This document shows, in pieces, positions 1 through 9,772 of a DNA stretch of 64,000 bases. Under the pieces are notes generated by a model that saw only the letters and a list, made by a program, of their open reading frames with translations, searched no databases and was not told the DNA's origin. Source of the DNA: 2-12-FULL-35-23 sp965196985. Its GTDB lineage: Bacteria > Pseudomonadota > Gammaproteobacteria > UBA12402. The stretch's first letter is position 1. Every line of letters begins with the position of its first letter. A program made the translations under genes and the position numbers. Location: assembly GCA_965196985.1 (NCBI GenBank), contig CBDALO010000168.1:248001-312000 (forward strand), given 5' to 3'.

Positions 1-521
1 TGTGGGTGAAAAAACGAGGGCATTTCTTCCTTAATTCAGGGTTGGCATTCTTTACTCGATTATTTATTGGGCTAATTATGCCCGTTTAGAAGGTAAAAAC
101 CGATGGGTTTTTGTTGGGTTTTTCTAGTCAGGCTACTCTAGCAAGGCGGGATCCTCGTGTCGAGTTTTTTGCTATCGCTTGCTTGGTTATTGTCGTTGAC
201 AGTCTTGACGCGCCAAGTGTGATTGTTAATGTTGAGGTTGTCTTGTGAGCTGGCTTGTGGTTTGCTTGGATTTATTGTGCTGATGAATCAGTGCGTTTTG
301 CTCTTTAACAAATTGGTGAATGTGAGCGCAGAAAAGTTTGCAATGCTCGCGGCGAGTTTGTTATGACAGGCACTTGTTGAGTGGTTACTTTGATACCATT
401 TATTTGATAGGGTTTTGATGAGAAAGTACCACGCGAAATGCTCGCGGGTTTTAAAAAACACTCACCCAAATGGGCAGCCTTGACTGCCCGTCTCGCTCAG
501 GGAATCAATGGAGTTTACTCA
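1..521. other. Left edge, no gene recognised
   Basis: I see no convincing coding frame in this stretch. The one recognisable motif is a boxA-like string, TTGCTCTTTAACAAA at 298-312, resembling the antitermination boxA of rRNA leaders. It reads rightward, whereas the next three genes are on the minus strand, so a role is unclear. Confidence 0.4.
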
Positions 522-899
522 CTAAAAGGAACCACCATAAAATCGGCCTCGATTGAGTAAGTAAAATTTTTCCTCGATTTTGTCAAGTTGTTCCGGTGTG
601 AGTCCGTGCTGAGTTTCAAACCGATCACGCTGTTTTGAGAGCTTGGTCATCTGTTTATCGAGTCGTTCAAAATCAGTCCAATCTGTTTTTTCTTGGTCGG
701 CAACGTATCGCCCGTTCACCTGATTATAAACGGCTGTCTTGCGCCAGAAAAAATCGAGCTCTTTACTCACTTGCTCGAAGCCTTCTGCATTTTTAATCAC
801 GCGCTTCTCAAGGGGTGTTAATCCCCTGTAGGTTTTTTTCAAACTTCTTTCATGAATTTTCTCGAGTCGTATTGTGGTTTTGGTGTAATCTCTTGCCAT
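522..899 (-). CDS. Hypothetical protein, charged and helical
   Basis: About 125 residues, rich in Lys, Arg, Glu and Gln and predicted by eye to be mostly helical. No signal peptide or membrane segment is visible. I chose the ATG at 899 because an AGGAGA ribosome-binding site lies just upstream; an upstream in-frame ATG at 917 would leave that site inside the gene. I do not recognise the family. It sits on the same strand as the next small gene and the DUF932 gene, an arrangement typical of plasmid or ICE cargo, which is the only clue to its role. Confidence 0.6.
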   Translation of the reverse strand: MARDYTKTTIRLEKIHERSLKKTYRGLTPLEKRVIKNAEGFEQVSKELDFFWRKTAVYNQVNGRYVADQEKTDWTDFERLDKQMTKLSKQRDRFETQHGLTPEQLDKIEEKFYLLNRGRFYGGSF

Positions 900-994
900 A
901 GTCGATCTCCTGGTCAATCAGTCTGGGGTTATAACCTTTTGCATGAGTCGATCTAGCAACCCTGTTCAACAAGCGTTGCTAGTTCACTCATCGG

Positions 995-1264
995 TTAATA
1001 CAAAGAAGCCGTGGTTTTACCAAAATGCGCCTTTAACGCCTTGAGTGATTCAGGCGTCAGCTGGTAAGCATGTTTTAAACGGGTATCGGGTTCAGGGTCG
1101 TAGCCTTCGGGATCATTCATCGAAGTCAAACAATTATCAACCACACAGACTAGCACATCCTCGAAACCCTCTATTTGCACGATCAGACGGTTCCAGTCAT
1201 CCCGTTCAATAACCCGCATCATTTTACCGTTGTTTAATTGATAACAATTCGTGTTTGTGTTCAT
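995..1264 (-). CDS. Hypothetical small protein
   Basis: 89 residues beginning with an Asn/Thr/Cys-rich stretch and containing two further Cys (VCVVDNC near residue 40). The start ATG at 1264 has an AAGG motif about 9 nt upstream. It lies between the DUF932 gene and the 522-899 gene on the same strand, separated from DUF932 by a strong stem-loop (1296-1323). The family is not recognised; it is probably accessory (plasmid/ICE) cargo. Confidence 0.55.
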   Translation of the reverse strand: MNTNTNCYQLNNGKMMRVIERDDWNRLIVQIEGFEDVLVCVVDNCLTSMNDPEGYDPEPDTRLKHAYQLTPESLKALKAHFGKTTASLY

Positions 1265-1295
1265 AGTGTTTTGCCTTTTTACTGTTTTGTGAAGG

Positions 1296-1323
1296 GGTAA
1301 GCCCCTTATTTTAGGGGCTTACC
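1296..1323 (-). terminator. Stem-loop between DUF932 gene and next gene
   Basis: A perfect 11-bp stem, GGTAAGCCCCT and AGGGGCTTACC, with a 6-nt loop, directly after the DUF932 stop codon (minus strand). There is no U-run after it, so it may be an attenuator or mRNA-stabilising hairpin rather than a classic rho-independent terminator. Confidence 0.45.
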
Positions 1324-1329
1324 TAGCAA

Positions 1330-2169
1330 TTAATGCGTTTGCAAGGTTTGCTCAGCCAGTGACCACAGTGCTTGATTGAGCTGGGTACCTTGATCGATAC
1401 TCGTTAACGCTCGCGTTTGAGTCCGGCGAGGCCAACCGTGATGATCACGACGCCAGCCACGTATCTGGCCCCGCAACAGATTTTCTTGCACGATATTAAA
1501 AATGCTAAACAAATCGTTGCGGTTGACTTCGGCGTGACGTCTTGCTTTTAAAAAGGCTTGCGCTTCAAAGCCTTTGCCGACTTCACTGGCACCAAAACGC
1601 AAGGCATGTGCAGCCTCAGCAAAGCGTTGCTGCTGCTCAGGATTGAGCGCGATCTCTCTCATAGCTTGGCTGGACTCAATCATCCGCTGGGCTTCATTAA
1701 TGACTTGATAAGTCCCCTCGATGACTTGCCCTAAAATATCGCCTTGATGCCTGACACGTACCTCGTCGTAGGTTTTACCCGCCACGAGGCCGTTAGTGCA
1801 CACCAAGCGGTAAAGACCAGCCAATAAGCGATAAGAAGATAAGCCATCATGCGAGTTAATGAGCACTAACTCAGGGAATAACCCGTCTTCAGTTGGCCGC
1901 GTATTAATGTGACGAAAGCGCAGTAAGTGCTTCGCATAGTAGCGCTTATCCTGACTACGCGAGCGGGATTGCTGGACATGAACCGGATAGAATCCCTCCT
2001 CTTCCAAACGCGCCACCAATTGACTGGTAGAGATGTGTTGATACTTCTCGCTAGTACGCTCGGCACTGTCAGCAGTAAAAACCGACGGTGCAAGCGCCCG
2101 AATGCGATCAGTAGTTAAATAATTGTGATTTACGTGAGGACTAAGCTTAGATATGATAATCATAGGCAT
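1330..2169 (-). CDS. DUF932 family (phage/plasmid-like) protein
   Basis: About 279 residues. The LVLINSHDGLSSYRLLAGLYR core followed by RLVCTNGLV is the hallmark of DUF932 / phage-plasmid-like TIGR03299 proteins, which are common on plasmids, ICEs and phages; their molecular function is unknown. I chose the ATG at 2169 because it has a GGAG motif 6 nt upstream; the longer open frame to 2247 adds residues unlike the family. It heads a minus-strand group with the two small genes to its left. The C-terminal half is helical with many Arg/Gln. Family assignment is from memory of the motif, not a search. Confidence 0.8.
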   Translation of the reverse strand: MPMIIISKLSPHVNHNYLTTDRIRALAPSVFTADSAERTSEKYQHISTSQLVARLEEEGFYPVHVQQSRSRSQDKRYYAKHLLRFRHINTRPTEDGLFPELVLINSHDGLSSYRLLAGLYRLVCTNGLVAGKTYDEVRVRHQGDILGQVIEGTYQVINEAQRMIESSQAMREIALNPEQQQRFAEAAHALRFGASEVGKGFEAQAFLKARRHAEVNRNDLFSIFNIVQENLLRGQIRGWRRDHHGWPRRTQTRALTSIDQGTQLNQALWSLAEQTLQTH

Positions 2170-2629
2170 TATAACTCCTAAATAGTTAGTAATGTTTAGC
2201 GTGTTATTGGTGTTGTCCGCACCTTTAACACGCGCCGTTAAAACCAATTTTTAACGACCTGATCAGTCTATCAAAAATGAGAGAAATGTCAATAAAAATC
2301 ATTAACTTAACGCACTTTTTAGCTGTTTTTTTCTCGCTTTTTTGAGGGATTTTTGCTACGCTTTAACCCAGTTAAATAGCCATATTGATGATAAGGACAA
2401 GTCGAGCTAATGAGCATTTATTGCGCAGTGAATTTCACAAGAAAATCAGCCTTTTCCTTTTTGAAAAATCAGTTAGGCTGTGTGGTTTTAATGAGCGTGG
2501 CGCACCTCACTCCACACGCACCCCGTGTTAACCGGATTCAGCGCTTGGCTCACTCAGTAATGACAGGTTGTGTGACTCAGCGCGTTGTGCAGCTGGGATT
2601 AACTATAAAGACTAGGCGGTTAGCAATCG
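2170..2629. other. Intergenic region between divergent genes
   Basis: Separates the leftward DUF932 gene from the rightward Rpn gene and should hold both promoters. An AT-rich tract lies at 2260-2350. A 75-codon open frame at 2410-2637 has no family resemblance and a poor start, and I do not believe it is a gene. Confidence 0.4.
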
Positions 2630-3616
2630 ATGGGTAAAATCGTTTCACTGATTAATCATGATCGTCTGTTCCGCAGCTTAATGCGGGATAAGCGCATTGC
2701 ACTGGATTTCTTTAAGGCGCACTTACCTGAAGAACTACAACAGCAAGTGAACTGGCAATCATTAAAGCTCCAAAAGAATTCCTTTATTGATCAGAACAGC
2801 CAAGAGCATTTGACTGATTTGCTTTACGGTGTTGAACTGGCTGAAGAGCCAGCCTATTTTTACCTACTCAATGAGGCTAAAAGCCATCCAGAGCTTTTTT
2901 TACCGCTGAAACTCTGGCAATACATGGGGGCTATCTGGGAAGCGGATCGCCATCAGCCTGAGCGCGGTAAGAAAAAGCCAAAAGATAAACTGCCTATTAT
3001 TTATCCGATGATTTTCTACAATGGGCGCGTGAGCCCCTACCCGTTTCCAGTGGATTTCTTTCAATTATTTAGCCAGCCAGAACTCGCTAAAACTGTATTA
3101 ACCAGCCCCTTTCATCTGGTAGATTTAACTGTAATCCCTGATGAAGAGCTACTCAAGCACGGGTATGTGGCCGCATTAGAGATGTTTCAAAAACACGCTT
3201 TTCAGCGCGATCTGATTCCAGTGATTCAAAAGCTGATGGAGCATGGGCTACTCGAAGTACTTGAAGGTTTAAAAGAAGGCCAACATATACTAAAATTGCT
3301 AGAATACGGGATGAAGTATGAAGATACCAACGAGCCCGAAGACTTACTGGAAGCATTTAAACTTGCAGCACCAGGTGAAGAGGAAAAGATTATGTCAGCA
3401 GCTGATCAATTAATACAACGCGGAGTCCAGCAAGGAATGCAACAAGGAATGCAACAAGGAATGCAACAAGGAATGCAACAAGGCATTGAACAACGTAATA
3501 AAGAAATTGCGACCAACATGCTAAAAGAAGGCTTTGAGGATCCTGTTGTCACTAAAACTACAGGTGTCTCATCAGAAGTATTAGCGCAACTCAAAAAAGA
3601 AATTAACCAGCAGTAA
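2630..3616 (+). CDS. Rpn family recombination-promoting nuclease / putative transposase
   Basis: 328 residues. The N-terminal two thirds matches the Rpn (transposase_31, PD-(D/E)XK) family: an opening HDRLFRSLM motif, a catalytic-type Asp in LTDLLYGVEL (about residue 62), then the E-x-K in LLNEAKS. The family cleaves DNA and promotes RecA-independent recombination in E. coli. The C-terminus carries four exact GMQQ repeats encoded by a 12-bp tandem DNA repeat, a typical hypervariable Rpn tail; short Rpn tail products are described as phage-defence regulators in E. coli. The start is ATG 2630 with only a weak ribosome-binding site. The ProQ/FinO gene follows 12 bp downstream, so they are probably co-transcribed. 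Confidence 0.85.
   Translation: MGKIVSLINHDRLFRSLMRDKRIALDFFKAHLPEELQQQVNWQSLKLQKNSFIDQNSQEHLTDLLYGVELAEEPAYFYLLNEAKSHPELFLPLKLWQYMGAIWEADRHQPERGKKKPKDKLPIIYPMIFYNGRVSPYPFPVDFFQLFSQPELAKTVLTSPFHLVDLTVIPDEELLKHGYVAALEMFQKHAFQRDLIPVIQKLMEHGLLEVLEGLKEGQHILKLLEYGMKYEDTNEPEDLLEAFKLAAPGEEEKIMSAADQLIQRGVQQGMQQGMQQGMQQGMQQGIEQRNKEIATNMLKEGFEDPVVTKTTGVSSEVLAQLKKEINQQ
3433..3480 (+). repeat. 12-bp tandem repeat inside Rpn gene
   Basis: Four exact copies of GGAATGCAACAA, each encoding GMQQ. The 12-bp period keeps the frame, so copy-number change would lengthen or shorten the tail without breaking the protein. Confidence 0.9.
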
Positions 3617-3628
3617 AACGCATTCACT

Positions 3629-4123
3629 ATGACAGAACGACAAAAGCTCACTTTAAAAAAAACGGAACCCGATCCTCAACCAGCAGTCAAACCCAAACAA
3701 CCGCCACCGAAAAAAATCACCTACACCGACGTTATTAAAACCGTGTGTTGGATTTGTAAACAATACCCTGAGATTTTTAATTACAAAGCACCAAGCAAAC
3801 CCTTAAAAGTTAAGATTCTCCATGACCTAGCCAAAGCACACCCTGAGCAATCCAAAAAACAACTGGGTCGCGCACTTAATGCTTATACTTCAACCTTTCA
3901 ATATTACGAGCTCGTCATGAAGTCAGAGTATCGTTATGACTTAGCCGGTCACATTAACGGCAGCGTAACGGAAAGTGAAAAAGCCTATTCAAAAAAATCA
4001 CTGGAACAAAAGATTACAAAGAAACAGGTGCGTCAATTAGCTAAGCAACAAAAAATAACTAAAAATCTCATCCAACCTACCACTAAAAATAATCTCTCAT
4101 CATCTAGTTCAGAAGAGTATTAA
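3629..4123 (+). CDS. ProQ/FinO-domain RNA-binding protein
   Basis: 164 residues. A basic N-terminal tail (residues 1-35) leads into a ProQ/FinO domain: YPEIFNYKAPSKPLKVKILHD, then LGRALNAYTSTFQYYELVM and the RYDLAGHINGSVTESEKAYS segment, which match the F-P, K-P-L-K and Y-R-x-D-L-x-G signatures of the family. The C-terminal tail is Lys/Gln-rich and ends in a Ser run. These proteins bind structured RNAs and mediate sRNA-mRNA or antisense regulation; plasmid versions (FinO) repress conjugation. The gene lies 12 bp after the Rpn gene. Whether it acts as a conjugation regulator or a global chaperone cannot be told here. Confidence 0.8.
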   Translation: MTERQKLTLKKTEPDPQPAVKPKQPPPKKITYTDVIKTVCWICKQYPEIFNYKAPSKPLKVKILHDLAKAHPEQSKKQLGRALNAYTSTFQYYELVMKSEYRYDLAGHINGSVTESEKAYSKKSLEQKITKKQVRQLAKQQKITKNLIQPTTKNNLSSSSSEEY

Positions 4124-4125
4124 TC

Positions 4126-4233
4126 ATGATGGCTCGTAAACCAAAAGCAGTGAGATGTAAGGCATTAAAGCAAAAGGAATTGAATATTTTTGCTCACTCT
4201 TTATATAAACTCGACAAAATGGTGTCGCATTGA
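4126..4233 (+). CDS. Possible 35-residue ORF coupled to the STAND gene
   Basis: A short frame, MMARKPKAVRCKALK and so on, ending MVSH, starting 2 nt after the ProQ/FinO stop. Its TGA stop overlaps the TTG that would start the STAND gene (TTGA), a translational-coupling layout. Too short to recognise; it may be a real small gene or a decayed remnant. Confidence 0.3.
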   Translation: MMARKPKAVRCKALKQKELNIFAHSLYKLDKMVSH

Positions 4234-7200
4234 CTGTAAAGACAACATCCATTACGTATACTGGGTATGAATACCAGACACTACAGGGCATGAGGATACT
4301 TTTTAGATTGGCTTAATAATCCCGCTAGATATGCAAAAGTACTATTTGAAGCAGATAGTGATTTGAATGATGCGCCATCTGGTCTAGATGATATTGTTTG
4401 TATTCGTTCAGATGGTATTAAAGATTTTTGGCAAATCAAGTGGACACCTTCGCCGCAAAAAACAAGTAATCAATTAAGTTGGGAGTGGCTTTTAAAAATA
4501 AATGGTAAAACGAGTCGTGCACGCTCTATATTTCAAAAATTACATGATGCTTTTGAAGAAATTCCACCCGATCAACTTGGCATGATTACTCTACTGACAA
4601 ATAAGTGCCCGAGTAGAGATATGGATCTTTGTCTAAATAATAAAAAAATTAATTTTGAAGAAATAAAGAAAGAAACTCAGGCAAAGATTATTAGCCAAAT
4701 AGGAACACGAGACAAGATACTCGTTTTTTTATCACAATTAACAATTCAACACACTGATCACAGCTTAAAAGACTTACAAAGAATAATTAAAGATGGCTTT
4801 CTGAATTTTTCAGATGAAGCTGGTTTTAACCGACTTTGCTCTAGATCTCGGGAATGGGCAATACATAAACACTGTCCGTCAGAGTCAGGCTGGATTGAAA
4901 TTCAGCATGTAAAAGAAGTGCTGTCCACGCTCAGACCAAAAGCAATACCTGAAATGTTTTCAGTGTCGAATGACTACTGTCTTCCGTGTTTAGATTTTCA
5001 TAACATGCTAAGAGAGAAAATAATAAATTCTAAAGGTGAGGTTATTACACTGACAGGAAAGCCTGGTTTTGGTAAAAGTACTTACCTTTCATATCTATGC
5101 CAAGAGTTAAATAAATTAGATATACCTTTAGTGAGACATCATTATTTTCTTTCTGCTGGTGATAGTACAGAGGATAGAATTAGCTCGAGAATTGTTACTG
5201 AATCGTTAATTCATCAAATTAACAATTTGAACTCAATAGAGAGAGAGTCTAGTGCAGATGAAAGTCTATCCGATGTAATTGGACGATGTGCGCATTATTA
5301 TAAAAAACAAAACAAGCCTCTCGTAATACTAATAGATGGTTTAGATCATGTTTGGCGTGATAACTTAGAAGATACGAGACCATTAGATGATATCTTTAAA
5401 CATATTCTGCCAGAAAGAAAAAACGTTGTTGTGCTTATTGGTACTCAGCAAATTGATGATAGGTTTTTGCCTAATTCACTACTAACAGCTTCACCAATGA
5501 ATACGTGGCATTCAATACCTCCGATGTCTCCTGATTCAATCTGTAATTACATTAAAAAACATGTTGAATCTAAAAGATTCTTTCTTAATTGTCACAACGA
5601 TGAGAAATTTGAAGAAATTAAAAAATGTGCTAATGTCTTACAAAAGTCAACACAAGGATACCCTCTTTATCTGGTTTATTTATCTGAATATATAGCAAAT
5701 AATCGGATCACGCTTAACTCGTATGAAATAAATCAATTAAACTTCCCTAAAATTGATAGAATTTCAGATTACTATACTAGATTATGGAACAGGCTTACAT
5801 ATAAACAACAAGCTGTTCTTCATCTTACCTGCGGTTTTCAATTTGCTTGGCCACGAAGTGGGATAAGCCAAGTTATTCACGATGACCATGACAATGCACC
5901 AAGTATCAATAAAGTAACACATCTTTTAACTGAAGATATTGCGGGAGTCAGACCATTCCATGAAAGCCTTATTGTGTTTGTTAAAAATCATAATACGCAC
6001 CAAGAAAGAATACAGGCTATGCTTCATGATGTCTGCAAATGGTTAAATACCAATGCTTCTATATATCTTAAAAATAACTGGTTGTGGTACTGTTTAGCTA
6101 AGAATGGTGATTCTTTACCATTACGAGAAGGGGTGACTCGTGACTGGATATTAAATAATTTAATTACTGGTATGCCAATTGACTCGTGTGTCAGGCTTCT
6201 ATCTGAAGCTGAGCGCTACTCCTTTCAAGATCTTTGTTACCATGAAGCCTATTATCATCGCAATTTGAAATACAAATTAATTAATGGCCCTGACTATCAA
6301 ATTTATGACAAACCCACCTTAGAAACACTCTCGCTAATTTCATCTGATAATTCCACATTAAATGAGATAGTTTCAAGAAGGAATGAATACTCTGCAATTA
6401 AATTAGCAACAGTATCGATGGCTATGTTCTTCAGAAATGAATATAAGACTGCAATTGAATTGTCATGTCTAGCTATAAAGCGATTTCGTGAGGAAAGAAA
6501 GATACAGCCTTCAGAAAGTTCATATAAAAATGAGCTAGAGTTTTCAACATTAATTAAATCTACCCTGTTGACTGATACTTTAAATTATAAGGATATCTTA
6601 ACTAGCGGAAGATTTATAAAATGGCCAGATGACTGTATAAATAGTTTTTTATCTGCTTGTCTTATAAAAAAGGATATATCAATACCTTTATATGCTTTAA
6701 ATCACATCCCAAAAAACACCACCATAAGAGGCAAAATAGAGTTTACAGTAATTAGGCTAGCTTTTTTAGAAAATATAGATATAACTTGTCATCCAGAATA
6801 TAAGCAACTTTCATTTAAGGGTCTACTGAGATTTTTTAATAGAGGATGTAATTCTGGATCTATTAGTGTTAAAGCAGGAAATTACCTGGGTAATGCACAA
6901 GATGTTTTTCATATAGGAAGTAAGAAAGATTACCACTCATGGTTTTTCCGCTCACTCTCAATAAAGATTAGTGCGTCAGGTGACTTTACTTGGATTCCAA
7001 TAATTATAAAGGAAAATCGCGCTGATATTTCATTTCACTATTATCTATTAAATAAATTAGCTGATGACATATCAAATATAATAATGACAACAAGAGAATT
7101 AACCTTTGACTTAGTCTGCTCACTCTTCCCTTCAGAGATAAATCTCAATCCAGCATTATGGGAAATAGCACAAGCTAATAAAAAACTAAAAAAAACATGG

Positions 7201-7638
7201 CTGCAAATTGCTACAGACCTGCATTTAATGACAAGATGTAAAAAAGTATCTGCAGAGGGTTTAGGAAATGTTCTTAGCATTGGTCTTTTCAACTCTGATT
7301 TAATAAGATCATGGTATAGAAATTTAGAAATTAACTTATTTTCTATAGAAGCAGTAGACTTATTAATAGAGCATGAACTTAATCGTCAAAAGAAAGAAAT
7401 AGAAGAAACAAGCCAAAGTTCCATTGCCTACCTTGATCTATCGTATATAGCAAACATGCATGGAAAAAATGATCTTTTTAAAAAATACCTAAAAATCTCT
7501 TGGGACTTTGTTCTTGGATACGAATATCACAAAGATATGACAGCATATGAAACTTTAGAGGCAGTGAGACACCTTTCAACTATAGACCCCAGTGAATCAC
7601 TTAAAATACTACAAAGGATATCACCCATTATTTTTAGT
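4230..7638 (+). pseudogene. Avs-like STAND NTPase with N-terminal Mrr/Cap4-like nuclease, frameshifted and 3'-truncated
   Basis: Likely an antiviral STAND protein. Frame one from TTG 4230 reads TSITYTGYEYQTLQGM. A second frame, open from 4294, continues YFLDWLNNPARYAKVLFEAD. One extra base near 4296 separates them, and removing it gives QGMRYFLDWLNNP. The N-terminal domain has a LDDIV Asp and a WQIKW motif (Mrr/Cap4-type D-QxK nuclease). The NTPase follows, with Walker A GKPGFGKST (about residue 252 of the restored protein) and a Walker B-like LVILIDGLDHVW. The long helical C-terminal part would be the sensor. The 3' end is lost: the frame runs into an IS256-family element at 7639 and stops after a few IS-encoded residues. 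Most of the frame is still open, suggesting recent decay. The family name is inferred from architecture. Confidence 0.75.
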
Positions 7639-8385
7639 GATAGAGCGTTATTTTGTCTGTAAAAACCAACTTCAGTACTTAGAAAAACCTTTAAAATTCT
7701 AAATGGCACTCTATTGTACCTGTCTCATCGCATAATATCTTAAATTAATTATGCTAATCAATCTAAAAAATTATTTATACCTCAAATTTTTCTCCTCTCA
7801 AAATAAATTATTAACTTTTAGGTAATAGCAATTATATCTCGTTAATAAGAACAAGAATGATCTATCCTAAAACCCTATGAAGCCTTATTATTCACTTCAA
7901 CTTAAGTATCTAGGTGATCCGCTCCACTGGTCATCAATTTCCACTAAAACAGCTGATACGAGCCTTAGGCACGATTCAGTATTAGGGAAAATTCCAACTG
8001 TATGCGTCCTTCTTTTTACCTCTCTGTTTACGCGCTCAGCTATGTTACTGGTTCTTAATCTTTTTTGATGCGGCCTGTCAAAGTTCATCACTACTAAGCC
8101 CTCCGGTATATTCACTTCCAACCAAGAAGAAAGCTCTGGTGCTGTTTGCTGATATTTATCTACCGCCATAGCCAATAGTCTTTCCGACTCATGAATGTTT
8201 GAGGCATTAAATATAGCTGTAATCTCCTCAGCTACTGGTTCCTTCATTGAGCGCTTTGGTATGTGAGCCTGAGCATTTTGCTGCAAATGAAATTGGCAGC
8301 GTTGCCAAGGAACACTGGGGAACACAGCTCTTCTAGCGGCTTTTAGGCCAGTATGAGCGTCGCTAGTAATCAACTCAATACCATG

Positions 8386-9772
8386 GGGTGCTGCTTTTAT
8401 ATAATGTAGAATATATAGCATAATATACACTTTAACATGATGAAGGATGGTGTTTGGATGTCAGCTAGAATTATCTCTGATGAAAATAATGAATTAACTA
8501 TTGAACTCAAGCTTCCACTAAAAGGATCCATGCTTGAATGTGAGGACGCAATTCTTGATGGGCTTAATGAGGTTGGAACATTAGCCACTGAAAAAGCTTT
8601 AAGTAAGTTTGATGCAGATGGCTCTCCTATCCATGTTGGAAAAATAAAGCTAACAGCACGAAGTAGAGATGAAGCAAATTACCAAACGCCTTATGGAGTT
8701 GCTCGAGTTAAGCGTTATGTTTATCAAACCTCTAAAGGCGGTAAGATCTTTTGTCCTTTAGAAGATAAGGCTAGAATTATCCAAGGATCAACACCGCGAT
8801 TTGCAAAAATAATCTCACATAAATACTCAAACTTACCTGCTCCTAGTGTTATTGATGATCTCAAGGTCAATCATAACCGTAAAATCTCACATTCATACTT
8901 GCAACGGGCAACTGATTTTGTTGGCGGTATTGCACAAGCCAAAGAGGCTGAGTGGGAATATGAAGAGCCAAAGCTTGATGCAGGCGTTGAGATGCTAAGC
9001 ATTAGCTTAGATGGTGCATATGTCCTCACCGTTGATGATGGTTATAGAGAGAGCATGGTTGGAACTATTTCCATGTATGATAAGCATGGTGAACGCCTGC
9101 ACACAACCTACGTTGCAGCATCACCAGAATATGGAAAAGATGAATTCTTTAATAGGCTTGAAAAGGAAATAAAGCTGAAAAAAAAATATTACCCTGATGC
9201 TAAAACAATTGGCGTTGCTGATGGAGCAAAAAATAATTGGCCATTTCTAAAAAAACATACTGATACGCAAATTTTAGATTTTTGGCATGCAACTGAATAT
9301 CTCGGCGAAGCATCAAAGGCAGTATTTACCAAAAAATCTGAAAGAGATGAGCGTGATGTTTGGCTCGAAGAGAGATGTCATGACTTAAAGCACAAGAAAG
9401 GTGCGGCAGGTAGAATACTTGCTGAGCTTAAAGAGCATCTAAATAAAAACCTGAATAAATCGCTTAGAGAAAAGCTAGAAGGAACAATTACGTATTTTGA
9501 AAATAATATTAAAGAAAAGCGAATGTCGTATCATAATTTGATTAAGCAGAATGCACCAATTGGCTCTGGCGTCACTGAAGCAGCATGTAAAACAATTGTT
9601 AAACAAAGATTAGGCGGATCAGGAATGCGCTGGAAAGACAAGGGAATGAAAATCGTTTTATGCTTGAGAACACTAGTAAAGACTAAAGGCAGATGGGATC
9701 AGTTTTGGGAGAAGGTCAATGATTTTGGCGTGCCAGCAGTAATATAGCCTACATTATATAGAGGCAGCACCC
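8386..9772 (+). mobile_element. ISKra4-family element, copy 1
   Basis: 1387 bp with terminal inverted repeats GGGTGCTGCTTTTATATAA and the complement of TTATATAGAGGCAGCACCC. It is flanked by an exact 8-bp duplication ATACCATG (8378-8385 and 9773-9780) and is inserted in the transposase gene of IS256 copy 1. A second, nearly identical copy lies at 34894-36280. Confidence 0.92.
8437..9747 (+). CDS. ISKra4-family transposase
   Basis: 436 residues. Motifs typical of the ISKra4 group are present: YQTPYGVARVKRYVYQTSKGG with FCPLEDKARI near residue 110, a first catalytic Asp in LSISLDGAYV, a second in IGVADGAKNNW, and Glu in GSGVTEAACKTIVKQR near the C-terminus. It fills almost the whole element. 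The start is ATG 8437; ATG 8458 has a better-placed AAGGA and could be used instead. It differs from the copy at 34919-36229 at only a handful of residues, so both are recent arrivals. Confidence 0.88.
   Translation: MMKDGVWMSARIISDENNELTIELKLPLKGSMLECEDAILDGLNEVGTLATEKALSKFDADGSPIHVGKIKLTARSRDEANYQTPYGVARVKRYVYQTSKGGKIFCPLEDKARIIQGSTPRFAKIISHKYSNLPAPSVIDDLKVNHNRKISHSYLQRATDFVGGIAQAKEAEWEYEEPKLDAGVEMLSISLDGAYVLTVDDGYRESMVGTISMYDKHGERLHTTYVAASPEYGKDEFFNRLEKEIKLKKKYYPDAKTIGVADGAKNNWPFLKKHTDTQILDFWHATEYLGEASKAVFTKKSERDERDVWLEERCHDLKHKKGAAGRILAELKEHLNKNLNKSLREKLEGTITYFENNIKEKRMSYHNLIKQNAPIGSGVTEAACKTIVKQRLGGSGMRWKDKGMKIVLCLRTLVKTKGRWDQFWEKVNDFGVPAVI

Noticed and set aside
2410..2637. 75-residue ORF before the Rpn gene
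   Set aside because: No start signal or family resemblance, and it overlaps the Rpn start in another frame.
4290..4316. Programmed frameshift in the STAND gene
   Set aside because: The two frames differ by +1 and there is no recognised +1 or -1 slippery site, so a one-base insertion is simpler.
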